64,000 bases of DNA from JBGPLJ01 sp963826145 (GTDB lineage Bacteria; Pseudomonadota; Gammaproteobacteria; Steroidobacterales; Steroidobacteraceae). Shown here in pieces: positions 37,764 to 45,864 of the stretch; position 1 is the stretch's first letter, and every line of letters begins with the position of its first letter. The stretch is taken from positions 1,550,001 through 1,614,000 of the forward strand of contig CAWGVW010000002.1 of the NCBI GenBank assembly GCA_963826145.1. Reading direction: 5' to 3'. The notes under the pieces are model-generated. The model ran no database searches and was not told where the DNA came from. It saw nothing but the letters and a program-made list of their open reading frames with translations. The translations under genes were made by a program, and so were the position numbers.

Positions 37764-38660
37764 ATGAAAGACGTCGCGGGCAAGGTGGCGTTCATCACGG
37801 GCGGCGGCAGTGGCATCGGGCTCGGCATGGCGCGCGTCTTCAGCGCGGCCGGCATGAAGGTCGTTGTTGCTGATGTGCGCCAGGATCATCTCGACGATGC
37901 AATGAAGCAGCTCAAGGCCGCAGGCCGCGAGGCCCATGCGATCAAGCTCGACGTCTCGGATCGCGCGGCCGTCGCTCGCGCAGCCGAGGAAACCGTTCGC
38001 GTCTTCGGCAAGGTGCACCTCGTCTGCAACAACGCCGGTGTGAGCCTCTTCGGCCCCATGGACCAGGCGACCTACGAAGACTGGGACTGGATGATGGGCG
38101 TCAATTTCAACGGTGTCGTGAACGGCTGCATGAGCTTCGTGCCGAAGATCAAGGCGCACGGCGAGGGTGGCCACATCGTCAACACCGCTTCGATGGCGGG
38201 ACTGCTCGTCGGGCCGGGCTTCGGAATCTATTCCGCGTCCAAGTTCGCGGTACGTGGCCTCACCGAGGCCCTGCGACTCGATCTCGCGCCCCACAAGATC
38301 GGCGTCTCGGTGCTGTGCCCCGGATTCGTCCGCAGCAACATCCACGAGGCCGTGCTGAGCCGCCCCGAGACGCTCGCGAAGAGCGGCTATGTGGTGACGG
38401 AAGAGGATATCAAGCGACTCGACAATCTCCTGAACGTCGGCATGGCGCCCGACGAAGTCGCCGAACGCGTGCTCGCCGGCATCCGGCGCAATGCGCTCTA
38501 TCTTTTCACGCACGCCGAATTCCGCGACGAGCTGAAGGGCATTTTCGATGCGATGCTCGCGGCGCTCCCGGACGAAGCGCCGAATCCCGGCCGCATGACC
38601 ATGGAGGATTTTCGCCGCGCAAGGAAAGCCGAAGCGGCGGCGATCGCGGACAAACTCTGA
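37764..38660 (+). CDS. short-chain dehydrogenase/reductase
   Basis: A 298-residue classical SDR: cofactor motif TGGGSGIGLGMA, D-V-R after the second strand (suggesting NAD preference), CNNAG, and the active site TASMAG with YSASK. It is closely related to the Tat-signal SDR at 3763 but has no signal peptide, so it is cytoplasmic. A G-run (37750-37755) lies eight bases before ATG. It carries the conserved element copy 2 upstream and is followed after 18 bases by an MFS gene, forming an operon. The substrate is probably a hydroxyl or keto intermediate of the local pathway. Confidence 0.87.
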   Translation: MKDVAGKVAFITGGGSGIGLGMARVFSAAGMKVVVADVRQDHLDDAMKQLKAAGREAHAIKLDVSDRAAVARAAEETVRVFGKVHLVCNNAGVSLFGPMDQATYEDWDWMMGVNFNGVVNGCMSFVPKIKAHGEGGHIVNTASMAGLLVGPGFGIYSASKFAVRGLTEALRLDLAPHKIGVSVLCPGFVRSNIHEAVLSRPETLAKSGYVVTEEDIKRLDNLLNVGMAPDEVAERVLAGIRRNALYLFTHAEFRDELKGIFDAMLAALPDEAPNPGRMTMEDFRRARKAEAAAIADKL

Positions 38661-38678
38661 AGCCTTGCGACGGGGGAA

Positions 38679-40061
38679 ATGGTGAGCAGTCAACCTGTTT
38701 CGGCTTCGATGACGTCGGCAACCCCCGAGCTGCCCTGGCCGAGCCCGCGCCGTGCGTGGTACGCGATCGGCGTCTTCGCGCTCGTGTTGATGCTGAACTT
38801 CCTCGATCGCGGCATCGTGAATCTGCTCGTCGGGCCGCTCAAGCGGGATCTCGGGCTCACCGACACCGAGGTCGCGATGATCATGGGCCTCGCCTTCGCG
38901 GTTTTCTACATGATCGTCGGGCTGCCCATCGCGCGGCTCGCGGACAGCCGCAGCCGCCGCGCCATCATCGGCGTTGGGCTCGCGACCTGGAGCTTCATGA
39001 CAGCGCTCTGCGGCCTCGCCGGGAATTTCACGCAGTTATTCCTGTGTCGCATGGGCGTGGGCGTCGGTGAGGCGTGCAACGGCCCTGCGACGTTCTCGAT
39101 GATCGCGGATCTCTTTCCACGCGAGAAAATCGCCCGTGCCGCGGCCGTGCTCAACTTCGGCTTCACGACCGGGCAGGGGCTGTCGCTGCTGCTTGGCGGC
39201 GCCGTAATCGGCGCGCTCTCGCAGCATCCGCAGGTGACGCTGCCGGTCATCGGCACGATCCATTCCTGGCAGCTCACGTTCATGATCGTCGGCGTTCCGG
39301 GCCTGCTCGTTGCTTTGCTGCTCAGGACCGTGCAGGAGCCGCTACGACGCGGCCGGATGTCCGGCATCGTTACCGTTGCCGGCGCACCGGTGCAGAACCT
39401 GCCGCTCAGCGAGGTCATGCGCTTCGTGGTCGCCAACGGGCGCACCTATGGGACGATGTTCCTCGGGCTTGCGTTCCAGACCACGCTCACCTTTGGCGTC
39501 GCCGGCTGGACGCCTGAGTTCTTCGTGCGTACCTATCACTGGACGATTCCGCAGGCCGCATTCGCGCAGGGCCTGATCTTCCTGCTCGTCTGGCCGATCG
39601 GGCTCGTACCGGGCAGCATCATCGCCGAGAAGCTGATGCAGAAGGGTTATGTCGATGCCAACCTGCGACTCACCGTCATCATCTTCGCGATTGTCGTGGT
39701 TTTCGCGGTGCTGACGCCGCTGATGCCGACACCGGAGGCGGCGGTTGCGCTGATCGCGCTGCAGGGATTCGTGGCGTCGTTTTCAATCGGCCCGCAGAAC
39801 GCGGCGCTCCAGGTGATCACGCCCGGCGAGATGCGCGGACAGATCACCGCGCTCTTTCTCTTCATGTTCAACATCATCGGATTTGGACTCGGCCCGAGCG
39901 TCGTCGCGGCTTTTACGGATCGCGTGTTCCACGACGAGTCGATGCTGAGGTACTCGATCGCGTGGACTGCGGGAATCCTGGGCCCGCTCGCAGTGCTGAC
40001 GCTGTGGCTGGGACTGAAGCCCTACGCGCGCAGTGTCGTCCAGGCCCGGGCCTGGCAATAG
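38679..40061 (+). CDS. MFS transporter
   Basis: A 460-residue 12-segment permease similar to the one at 36271-37620. The loop IARLADSRSRRAIIGVGLA and the CRMGVGVGEACNGPATFSMI segment are characteristic. ATG 38679 is only two bases after a G-run (38672-38676), so GTG 38682 is an equally good start. It is co-transcribed with the SDR gene, 18 bases upstream, and probably moves the same substrate or product. It converges on the GST gene across a strong palindrome that should terminate both transcripts. Confidence 0.86.
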   Translation: MVSSQPVSASMTSATPELPWPSPRRAWYAIGVFALVLMLNFLDRGIVNLLVGPLKRDLGLTDTEVAMIMGLAFAVFYMIVGLPIARLADSRSRRAIIGVGLATWSFMTALCGLAGNFTQLFLCRMGVGVGEACNGPATFSMIADLFPREKIARAAAVLNFGFTTGQGLSLLLGGAVIGALSQHPQVTLPVIGTIHSWQLTFMIVGVPGLLVALLLRTVQEPLRRGRMSGIVTVAGAPVQNLPLSEVMRFVVANGRTYGTMFLGLAFQTTLTFGVAGWTPEFFVRTYHWTIPQAAFAQGLIFLLVWPIGLVPGSIIAEKLMQKGYVDANLRLTVIIFAIVVVFAVLTPLMPTPEAAVALIALQGFVASFSIGPQNAALQVITPGEMRGQITALFLFMFNIIGFGLGPSVVAAFTDRVFHDESMLRYSIAWTAGILGPLAVLTLWLGLKPYARSVVQARAWQ

Positions 40062-40077
40062 CCATATATAAGAGTGA

Positions 40078-40141
40078 GCAAAAAAGGGGTCAGATTTATT
40101 TTCCCTCGGCTTCGGGAAAATAAATCTGACCCCTTTTTTGC
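40078..40141. repeat. REPIN-like palindrome, family B (perfect 28-bp stem)
   Basis: Perfect 28-base arms 40078-40105 (GCAAAAAAGGGGTCAGATTT, then ATTTTCCC) and 40114-40141, with an eight-base loop. An A-run at one end and a T-run at the other make it a likely bidirectional terminator between the convergent MFS and GST genes. Its last base is also the last base of the GST stop codon. The sequence is unrelated to family A. Confidence 0.9.
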
Positions 40142-40809
40142 TACGCGAGCATCTTGCGTGCGCCTTCGATGGCTTCCTTCTCGTTGAGCGGGGCATCGGG
40201 CGGCACGGGCACGGCGCGCCCGCGCTGCACGGCGGGTCGCGCCGAAACGACATCGAGCCAGCGTTGAAGATTCGTCATGCCGTCAATCGTTACACCGGAC
40301 CACCCGTAACCACGGACCCAGGCCCAGGTCGCCATGTCCGCGATGGAGTAGTCGCCGGCGAGGTATTCGTTGTCCGCGAGCCGCTTGTCGAGTATGCCGA
40401 GGAGCCGCACCACTTCATTCTGGTAGCGGTTGATCGCGTACGGAATCTTCTCCGGCGCGTAACGAAAGAAGACGTTCGCCTGGCCCATCATCGGCCCGAT
40501 GCCGGCCATCTGGAACATGAGCCACTGCACGACGAGCGAGCGGCCCTTCATGTCGGCCGGCATGAACTTGCCGGTCTTCTCCGCGAGGTACATGAGGATC
40601 GCGCCCGACTCGAACACGACGAAGTCGCCGTTGTCATGATCGATGATCGTCGGTATGCGGCCGTTCGGATTGAGCTTGACGTGCCAGTCCTCCTTCTGTT
40701 CGAGCTTGGAGAGCTGGATATGCCTCACGGTGTAGGGAAGCTCCATCTCCTCGAGCGCGATGGAGATCTTCCAGCCGTTCGGCGTCGCGGAAGTCAGCAG
40801 TTCGATCAC
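40141..40809 (-). CDS. glutathione S-transferase (nu-class, YfcG/YghU-like)
   Basis: A 222-residue cytosolic GST. The thioredoxin-like N-terminal domain has SATPNGWKISIALEEM and the cis-proline/glutathione region NPNGRIPTIIDHDNGDFVVF followed by ESGAILMYLA. The C-terminal helical domain has QWLMFQMAGIGPMMGQ and YSIADMATWAWVRGY. The T-P-N-G-x-K start is typical of nu-class GSTs, which handle peroxides and disulfides. The stop codon TAG shares a base with the family B palindrome. It is divergent from the amidohydrolase at 40923. Confidence 0.9.
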   Translation of the reverse strand: MIELLTSATPNGWKISIALEEMELPYTVRHIQLSKLEQKEDWHVKLNPNGRIPTIIDHDNGDFVVFESGAILMYLAEKTGKFMPADMKGRSLVVQWLMFQMAGIGPMMGQANVFFRYAPEKIPYAINRYQNEVVRLLGILDKRLADNEYLAGDYSIADMATWAWVRGYGWSGVTIDGMTNLQRWLDVVSARPAVQRGRAVPVPPDAPLNEKEAIEGARKMLA

Positions 40810-40860
40810 GACTCTCTCCTCGTTTGCCGCATTATCGATCCACGGGGACCGCCGACTCGA

Positions 40861-40909
40861 CTGAGAGCGAAACCCCGCGGAAAAAGGGGGCAGAGCCGAT
40901 TTCGCTCAG
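40861..40909. repeat. degenerate palindrome before amidohydrolase gene
   Basis: Inverted ends CTGAGAGCGAAA (40861-40872) and TTTCGCTCAG (40900-40909) around a core containing AAAAAGGGGGCAGAGCC, which recalls the family B core AAAAAAGGGGTCAGA. It ends 13 bases before ATG 40923 and could form a hairpin over the leader of that gene. Confidence 0.5.
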
Positions 40910-40922
40910 GTATGGTTCAATC

Positions 40923-41924
40923 ATGAAATACCGAATCATTGCGACCGAAGAAGCCTGGGCGATTCCTGAACAGCTCGCGGCGATGAAGGAAGTTGCCGAC
41001 GCTGCGACGGAATACGATCCGGATCTCTTTCTCGTGGGCCTTCAGCACAGCGATCCGCTGCGCCGGCGTCTGCTCGACACCGAAGACGAACGCCTCGGCA
41101 TCATGGACCAGGGCGGTGTCGCCGTTCACCTGCTCGCGATGACCTCCACCGGTGTGCAGACGCTCGAGACCGAGAAGGCGGTCGCCATCGCGAAGCTCGG
41201 CAACGACCGCCTCGCCGAGGTGATTCGCCGGCATCCCACGCGCTACGCGGGGCTTGCGTCCATCGCGCCCCAGGATCCCGCGCGCGCGGTGAAGGAAATC
41301 GATCGCGCGATCAATCAGCTTAAGTTGAACGGCGTGATGATCAACTCGCACACGAACGGCGAGTATCTCGACCAGAAGAAATACTGGCCGATTCTCGAGG
41401 CGGCCGCAGCGCTCAAGGTTCCGATCTACATTCACCCGCGCGCGCCTTCGCCCGCGATGGCGAAACCATATCGCGACTATCACCTCGAGCACGCGATTTG
41501 GGGTTATCAGGCCGAGACGGGGCTGCATGGCCTGAAGCTCATCGTGAGCGGTGTCTTCGACCAGTATCCCGACCTCAAGATCGTGCTCGGTCACATGGGC
41601 GAGGGCATTCCGTACTGGTTCTACCGCATGGACTGGATGGCGACGCACTTCGACATGCGTCGGCCGAAGATCGGGATGAAGCCGAGCGAGTACTTCAAGC
41701 GCAACTTCCTCATCACGACAAGCGGCGTCAACTGGCTGCCCGCGCTCAAGTTCTGCATTGAAGTCATCAGCGCCGACAACATCATGTTCGCGGTCGACTA
41801 TCCTTACCAGGAGACGATGGAGGCCGTGCAGTGGCTGGTCGATGCGCCGCTGCCGGAGGCCGACAAGCGCAAGATCTTTCACGAGAACGCCGAGCGCGTG
41901 TTCCGAATTCCCCGAGGAGCCTGA
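40923..41924 (+). CDS. amidohydrolase-2 family, aromatic decarboxylase-like
   Basis: A 333-residue metal-dependent enzyme. It opens with IIATEEAWAIP, the E-x-A form of the metal motif seen in gamma-resorcylate and 5-carboxyvanillate decarboxylases rather than the H-x-H of hydrolases. Other ligands are in INSHTNGEYLD, IYIHPRAPS, LGHMGEGIPYWFYR and the acidic FAVDYPYQE. It is therefore more likely a nonoxidative aromatic decarboxylase or hydratase-like enzyme than an amidase. The gene at 49880 is a paralogue. It is followed after 5 bases by an aldehyde dehydrogenase, suggesting joint action on aromatic aldehydes or acids. Confidence 0.84.
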   Translation: MKYRIIATEEAWAIPEQLAAMKEVADAATEYDPDLFLVGLQHSDPLRRRLLDTEDERLGIMDQGGVAVHLLAMTSTGVQTLETEKAVAIAKLGNDRLAEVIRRHPTRYAGLASIAPQDPARAVKEIDRAINQLKLNGVMINSHTNGEYLDQKKYWPILEAAAALKVPIYIHPRAPSPAMAKPYRDYHLEHAIWGYQAETGLHGLKLIVSGVFDQYPDLKIVLGHMGEGIPYWFYRMDWMATHFDMRRPKIGMKPSEYFKRNFLITTSGVNWLPALKFCIEVISADNIMFAVDYPYQETMEAVQWLVDAPLPEADKRKIFHENAERVFRIPRGA

Positions 41925-41929
41925 AGCCC

Positions 41930-43366
41930 GTGGCCGCGAGTTACCCCGAACTCAAGTTGTTTATCGGCGGCGAGTGGCTGTCCGGCGGTGGCCGGCGCAC
42001 GCAGCCCGTGATCAATCCGGCGACCGAAGAAGTCCTCGGCGAATTGCCGCACGCCTCGAAGGAGGATCTCGACCGGGCGCTCGCGATCGCGGAGAAGGGC
42101 TTTGCGCTCTGGCGCGCCGTGGCGCCGCCGGAGCGCGGCAAGATCCTGCGCAAGGCGGCCGATCTCATGCGCGAGCGCACGGAAGACATCGCGCGCATGG
42201 CGACGCTCGAGGAGGGCAAGACGCTCGCCGAGACCCGCTGGGAGGTTGCGCTCTCGGCCGAAATTTTTGACTGGTACGCGGAGGAGGGCCGTCGTGCCTA
42301 TGGTCGCGTGCTGCCGCAGCGTGCACCGGGTCAACGCCTGACAATCATCAAGGAGCCGGTCGGACCCGTCGCTGCGTTCGCGCCCTGGAATTTCCCGATT
42401 GGAAATCCGGCCCGAAAGATCGGCGCCGCGCTCGGCGCCGGCTGCTCCTGCATCCTGAAACCGGCGGAAGAGACGCCGGCATCGGCGCTTGCAGTCGCGC
42501 AAGCGCTGGCGGATGCGGGTCTGCCGAAAGGCGTGCTGTCGGTCGTGTTCGGCGTGCCGTCGGAAGTCTCCGCGCACCTGCTCGCGTCGCCGATCATTCG
42601 CGCGATTTCGTTCACCGGATCGATTCCCGTCGGCAAGCAGTTGATGAAGCTCGCCGCCGACGGCATGAAGCGGACGACCATGGAGCTCGGCGGCCACGCG
42701 CCGGTGCTCGTGTTCGACGACGTCGACGTCGACCAGGTGCTCGATCTCTCGATTGGCGCCAAGTTTCGCAACGCCGGCCAGGTCTGTGTCTCGCCGACGC
42801 GCTTCTACGTGCAGGAGAAGATCTACGACAAGTTCGTGCAGGGTTTCACAGCGCGTGCCAAGGCGCTCGCCGTGAACGACGGCCTCGTGCAGGGCGCGCA
42901 GATGGGCCCGCTCGCGCACGACCGGCGCGCGCCCGCGCTCGAAACTCTGCTCGCGGACGCGAAGAAGAACGGCGCGAAGTTTCAGACGGGGGGCGGCCGG
43001 ATTTCGCGCAAGGGCTATTTCTTCGAGCCTACGGTCATATCCGATGTGCCAAATACCGCCCGCATCATGAACGAGGAGCCGTTCGGTCCGATCGCGATCT
43101 TGAATCCCTTCACGAACTACGAGGACGTGATCAAGCAAGCGAATCGCTTGCCGTACGGCCTCGCAGCGTACGCGTTCTCGAAGGCCTCGAAGACCGTGAA
43201 TCTCCTCGGCGAGCAGATCGAGGCAGGAATGATCGGCATCAACAGCTTCCAGATCTCCGTCCCTGAATCGCCATTCGGCGGCGTGAAGGAAAGCGGTCAC
43301 GGCTCCGAGGAGGGCATCGAAGGACTCGAGGCCTGCCTCGTGACGAAGTTCGTCAGCGAATCCTGA
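41930..43366 (+). CDS. NAD-dependent aldehyde dehydrogenase (succinate-semialdehyde dehydrogenase-like)
   Basis: A 478-residue aldehyde dehydrogenase. Catalytic Cys286 is in NAGQVCVSPTRFYV, the glutamate in MELGGHAPVLVFDD, and the cofactor site in APWNFPIGNPARKIG and FTGSIPVGK. The layout is that of the GabD-like branch, but family members oxidise many aldehydes. GTG 41930 follows the amidohydrolase stop by five bases, with AGGAG (41915-41919) upstream; longer in-frame starts overlap the preceding gene. The TGA stop (43364-43366) lies in the extended arm of a family A REPIN. Confidence 0.87.
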   Translation: MAASYPELKLFIGGEWLSGGGRRTQPVINPATEEVLGELPHASKEDLDRALAIAEKGFALWRAVAPPERGKILRKAADLMRERTEDIARMATLEEGKTLAETRWEVALSAEIFDWYAEEGRRAYGRVLPQRAPGQRLTIIKEPVGPVAAFAPWNFPIGNPARKIGAALGAGCSCILKPAEETPASALAVAQALADAGLPKGVLSVVFGVPSEVSAHLLASPIIRAISFTGSIPVGKQLMKLAADGMKRTTMELGGHAPVLVFDDVDVDQVLDLSIGAKFRNAGQVCVSPTRFYVQEKIYDKFVQGFTARAKALAVNDGLVQGAQMGPLAHDRRAPALETLLADAKKNGAKFQTGGGRISRKGYFFEPTVISDVPNTARIMNEEPFGPIAILNPFTNYEDVIKQANRLPYGLAAYAFSKASKTVNLLGEQIEAGMIGINSFQISVPESPFGGVKESGHGSEEGIEGLEACLVTKFVSES

Positions 43367-43454
43367 CCAGTACCGGGATTGGATTACTGGGGATTTGCTG
43401 AGGCCGGCTGGGCGTCGCGCAAATTCCCAGTAATCCAATCCCGGTACTGGTCAG
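43363..43454. repeat. REPIN, family A, spanning two convergent stop codons
   Basis: Arms of about 35 bases (43363-43397 and 43420-43454) with one mismatch, beginning CTGACCAGTACCGGGATTGG. The spacer is 22 bases. The outer bases include the TGA stop of the aldehyde dehydrogenase on the plus strand and, symmetrically, the TGA stop (43451-43453) of the minus-strand gene. It should fold into a strong hairpin at both 3' ends. Confidence 0.92.
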
Positions 43455-44881
43455 TTGCAGTTTCCCGGCGGGGTCCACGACGACGGCGAACCGCGAGGCC
43501 GGTTGTGGTCGTGAATCACCAGCGCGAAGGCATGGCGCGTCGTCGTGCCCGTGACATGCAGGAGCATCGGGATGTCCGATTCCACGGCGCCGCTTTCGCC
43601 CGTACTCAGCTTGAGCGTTCCGCGCGAGGTTTCCAGGCACTGATCGCCGACGATCACGTACCAGGCCTCCGGCCCCGAGTGCGTATGGACGCGAGACGAG
43701 TCGCCCGGGCGCATCGAGGCGTAGGACAATACCGCCGTGTAGAAATCGGACAGCGGCAGCTTCATGGGCCCGATGACGGCAACCGGCTCGCCGCCCCGGG
43801 GAGTCGCGTCCTTCGCGCCAAATTCCGAAAGCCAGACCTTGCCGTCTGTCTCGATGACCACGCCTTTCTCGCTCTTCGCCTCTCTGGCCGCGTCGCGCGT
43901 CGGGTACGTCCGCAAGTGCCAGTACACGTCGTGCGTCTTGAAGCGCAGGCCGCGCACGGTTGCCACGTTGAAGCAGCCGAATTCAGGCCGCGGCTGGCCC
44001 TTGGGAATGTCGATGCAGGCGACGTCCTTGAGCGGCGCCGCGCTCGCAGTTGCGGCGGCGCTCGCGGTCGCGGCCACGGCCGAGGCCGATGTCGGAAGGT
44101 AGTCGAGCGCGTCGACGACCTTGAAATTCGGCTGCTCACGCAGGCACTGACTCAGCAGATACACGTGTCCTTGGCCGAAGAACAGGACGACGCGGTCGCC
44201 GGGTTTCACGGTCTGCACGAGCTTCGCGCAGATCGCGAGATTGCGCGTGTACCACGACGATACGAGTTTCACGCCGGGCTGCTCCGCGCCGCCGCCCATG
44301 GCGAGCATGGGAGGATAGAAGGAATGGTTGAGCGCAATCTCCCCGGGCCCGTTGAGATAGCGCAGGATGCCGCCCACAGTCTCGGTCGACTGCAGATTCG
44401 TGAGTTTGTCGGTCTCGGACTTGCCACCAGCAAGGAGCCCCTCGATTACACCCTCGCGTCCATGTTCCTTTGCCCATTTCTGCACGTCATCGAAAGGAAA
44501 GTCGCCTTCGACATCGAGGCCATTGACGTCAGTCAGCTTGACTGCCCGCGCGAGCCGAAAGCCAAGCTGGACCACTTCATTGCGTGACTCGGGCAAAGTG
44601 CCGGCCAGGAATTTCGCATAGCGCTCGTTCGTTATGTCCTCCGGCCACTCGACTGCGACCCGCGTCGGCTTGAAGCGCGCAAGCGACTCGGTAACCGCGG
44701 CAATCTCCGCCTGGCGCTTGGGCGTGAGGACGTCGTCGACCTTCACGTTGTTGAGGTCCTGCCCGGGATTCGAGAAATGATAGGTGCCGACGATGAGAAT
44801 CTGCGTTTGGGTACCGTCATCGGCCGCGAGCCCGGGTGCCGCAAAGAGGGCGAGCAACGAGAGAGCGAGGGTTCTGTCCAT
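43451..44881 (-). CDS. secreted DUF5694 (TraB-like) protein fused to a cupin domain
   Basis: A 476-residue protein with a signal peptide (residues about 1-19, ending GLAA). The first half resembles the DUF5694/TraB-like family: ILIVGTYHFSNPGQDLNNVK, VAVEWPEDITNERYAKFL, FFGQGHVYLLSQ. A low-complexity Ala/Ser/Thr linker (about residues 255-275) follows, then about 190 residues ending in a cupin-like barrel (SSRVHTHSGPEAWYVIVGDQ, GAVESDIPMLLHV). The H-T-H plus E pattern could bind metal. TraB-like proteins are thought to be metalloproteases or structural; the fusion's role is unknown. Start 44881 was chosen for its clean signal sequence. Confidence 0.7.
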   Translation of the reverse strand: MDRTLALSLLALFAAPGLAADDGTQTQILIVGTYHFSNPGQDLNNVKVDDVLTPKRQAEIAAVTESLARFKPTRVAVEWPEDITNERYAKFLAGTLPESRNEVVQLGFRLARAVKLTDVNGLDVEGDFPFDDVQKWAKEHGREGVIEGLLAGGKSETDKLTNLQSTETVGGILRYLNGPGEIALNHSFYPPMLAMGGGAEQPGVKLVSSWYTRNLAICAKLVQTVKPGDRVVLFFGQGHVYLLSQCLREQPNFKVVDALDYLPTSASAVAATASAAATASAAPLKDVACIDIPKGQPRPEFGCFNVATVRGLRFKTHDVYWHLRTYPTRDAAREAKSEKGVVIETDGKVWLSEFGAKDATPRGGEPVAVIGPMKLPLSDFYTAVLSYASMRPGDSSRVHTHSGPEAWYVIVGDQCLETSRGTLKLSTGESGAVESDIPMLLHVTGTTTRHAFALVIHDHNRPRGSPSSWTPPGNCN

Positions 44882-45069
44882 GTGGTTCCTTCGAAGACCA
44901 GGTGCCGCGTGGCAAAGCCAGCCAGATCCACAGAGTGTCGAAGATGTCGCAGCCAATCAATAGCTGAACACCGTGCCGGACTCTGCATCGCCGTCAGCTT
45001 CATTCTCCTTTTGTTGTCTTTACCCACGGCGGCGCCTAAGTTGGCCTCGATATCCACTAGCGCGCGTCC

Positions 45070-45468
45070 ATGAGCACTCTTGACTACCGACTCCTTGCCG
45101 ACTTTGTCGTCATCGTGCATCTGGCGTTTGTCGTATTCGTGATTCTGGGCGGATTGCTCGTCATCCGCTGGCGCCGATTGATGTGGCTGCATGTGCCGGC
45201 CGCGATTTGGGGTGCCGCGATTGAATTCAGCGGTGCAATCTGTCCGCTGACGCCGCTCGAGAATTGGTTACGGGTGGCTGGCGGCGGCGCGCGCTACAGC
45301 GGCGACTTCGTGGAGCGCTACGTGGTCCAGATTGTCTATCCGCCCGATCTCACGCGCACGATTCAAGTTGTCCTCGGTTGCGCAGTCGTGGCCATCAACC
45401 TGTGCGCCTATGGTTTTATTGTCGCGCGAAAGCTGGAAACCATGCGTCAACCGCGACCGCGCAGCTGA
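45070..45468 (+). CDS. DUF2784 family membrane protein
   Basis: A 132-residue protein with about four hydrophobic segments: LLADFVVIVHLAFVVFVILG, LMWLHVPAAIWGAAIEFSGA, a loop with CPLTPLENWLR, and TIQVVLGCAVVAINLCAYGF. This arrangement, including LEN(W)LR after the cysteine-proline, is the DUF2784 pattern. Function is unknown. It is divergent from the DUF5694-cupin gene and convergent with the ribosome-factor gene, so it is a single-gene unit. Confidence 0.78.
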   Translation: MSTLDYRLLADFVVIVHLAFVVFVILGGLLVIRWRRLMWLHVPAAIWGAAIEFSGAICPLTPLENWLRVAGGGARYSGDFVERYVVQIVYPPDLTRTIQVVLGCAVVAINLCAYGFIVARKLETMRQPRPRS

Positions 45469-45479
45469 TACATCGATAA

Positions 45480-45830
45480 TTACAGTGCTGCATGACGCTT
45501 GGTGTCGCCGCGCTGTCGACGAGCATAGTCTTCAAGTTGCCGTCGCATGGCATCGAATGCATCGCGCAGCGCCACATAGACATCGGTGTGTTCGGCGTGC
45601 TGATCGCGCTCGCTGTCGACGAAAAGCTCATGGCCGGGCACGATGACATCGATCCGTACGGAATAGGGCGCGCCCTTGTGTCGATGCGCCGGTGGCCCTT
45701 GAATGACAACGTGGCAGCCGGTGATACGGGTGTAGTAATGGTCGAGGCGCCCCGCCAACTCGCGCGCGCGAGCTTCAACCGCAGGCGACGGATCGACCTG
45801 TCGAAACGTGACTTGCACCGGAGTCTGCAT
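45480..45830 (-). CDS. ribosome hibernation/sigma-54 modulation protein (HPF/RaiA family)
   Basis: A 116-residue protein with the HPF/RaiA beta-alpha-beta-beta-beta-alpha plan: VQVTFRQVDPSPAVEARARE, CHVVIQGPPAHRHKGAPYSVRIDVIVPG and VYVALRDAFDAMRRQLEDYA. The family binds the 30S subunit in stationary phase; the usual charged patch is present in part (HRHKG). It lacks the long C-terminal dimerisation domain. The neighbouring mannose-1-phosphate guanylyltransferase-like gene is on the same strand 34 bases upstream, so they may be co-transcribed. Confidence 0.82.
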   Translation of the reverse strand: MQTPVQVTFRQVDPSPAVEARARELAGRLDHYYTRITGCHVVIQGPPAHRHKGAPYSVRIDVIVPGHELFVDSERDQHAEHTDVYVALRDAFDAMRRQLEDYARRQRGDTKRHAAL

Positions 45831-45864
45831 GAGTCGTTACTCCACTTGGGCTAAGCGCAAGCAC

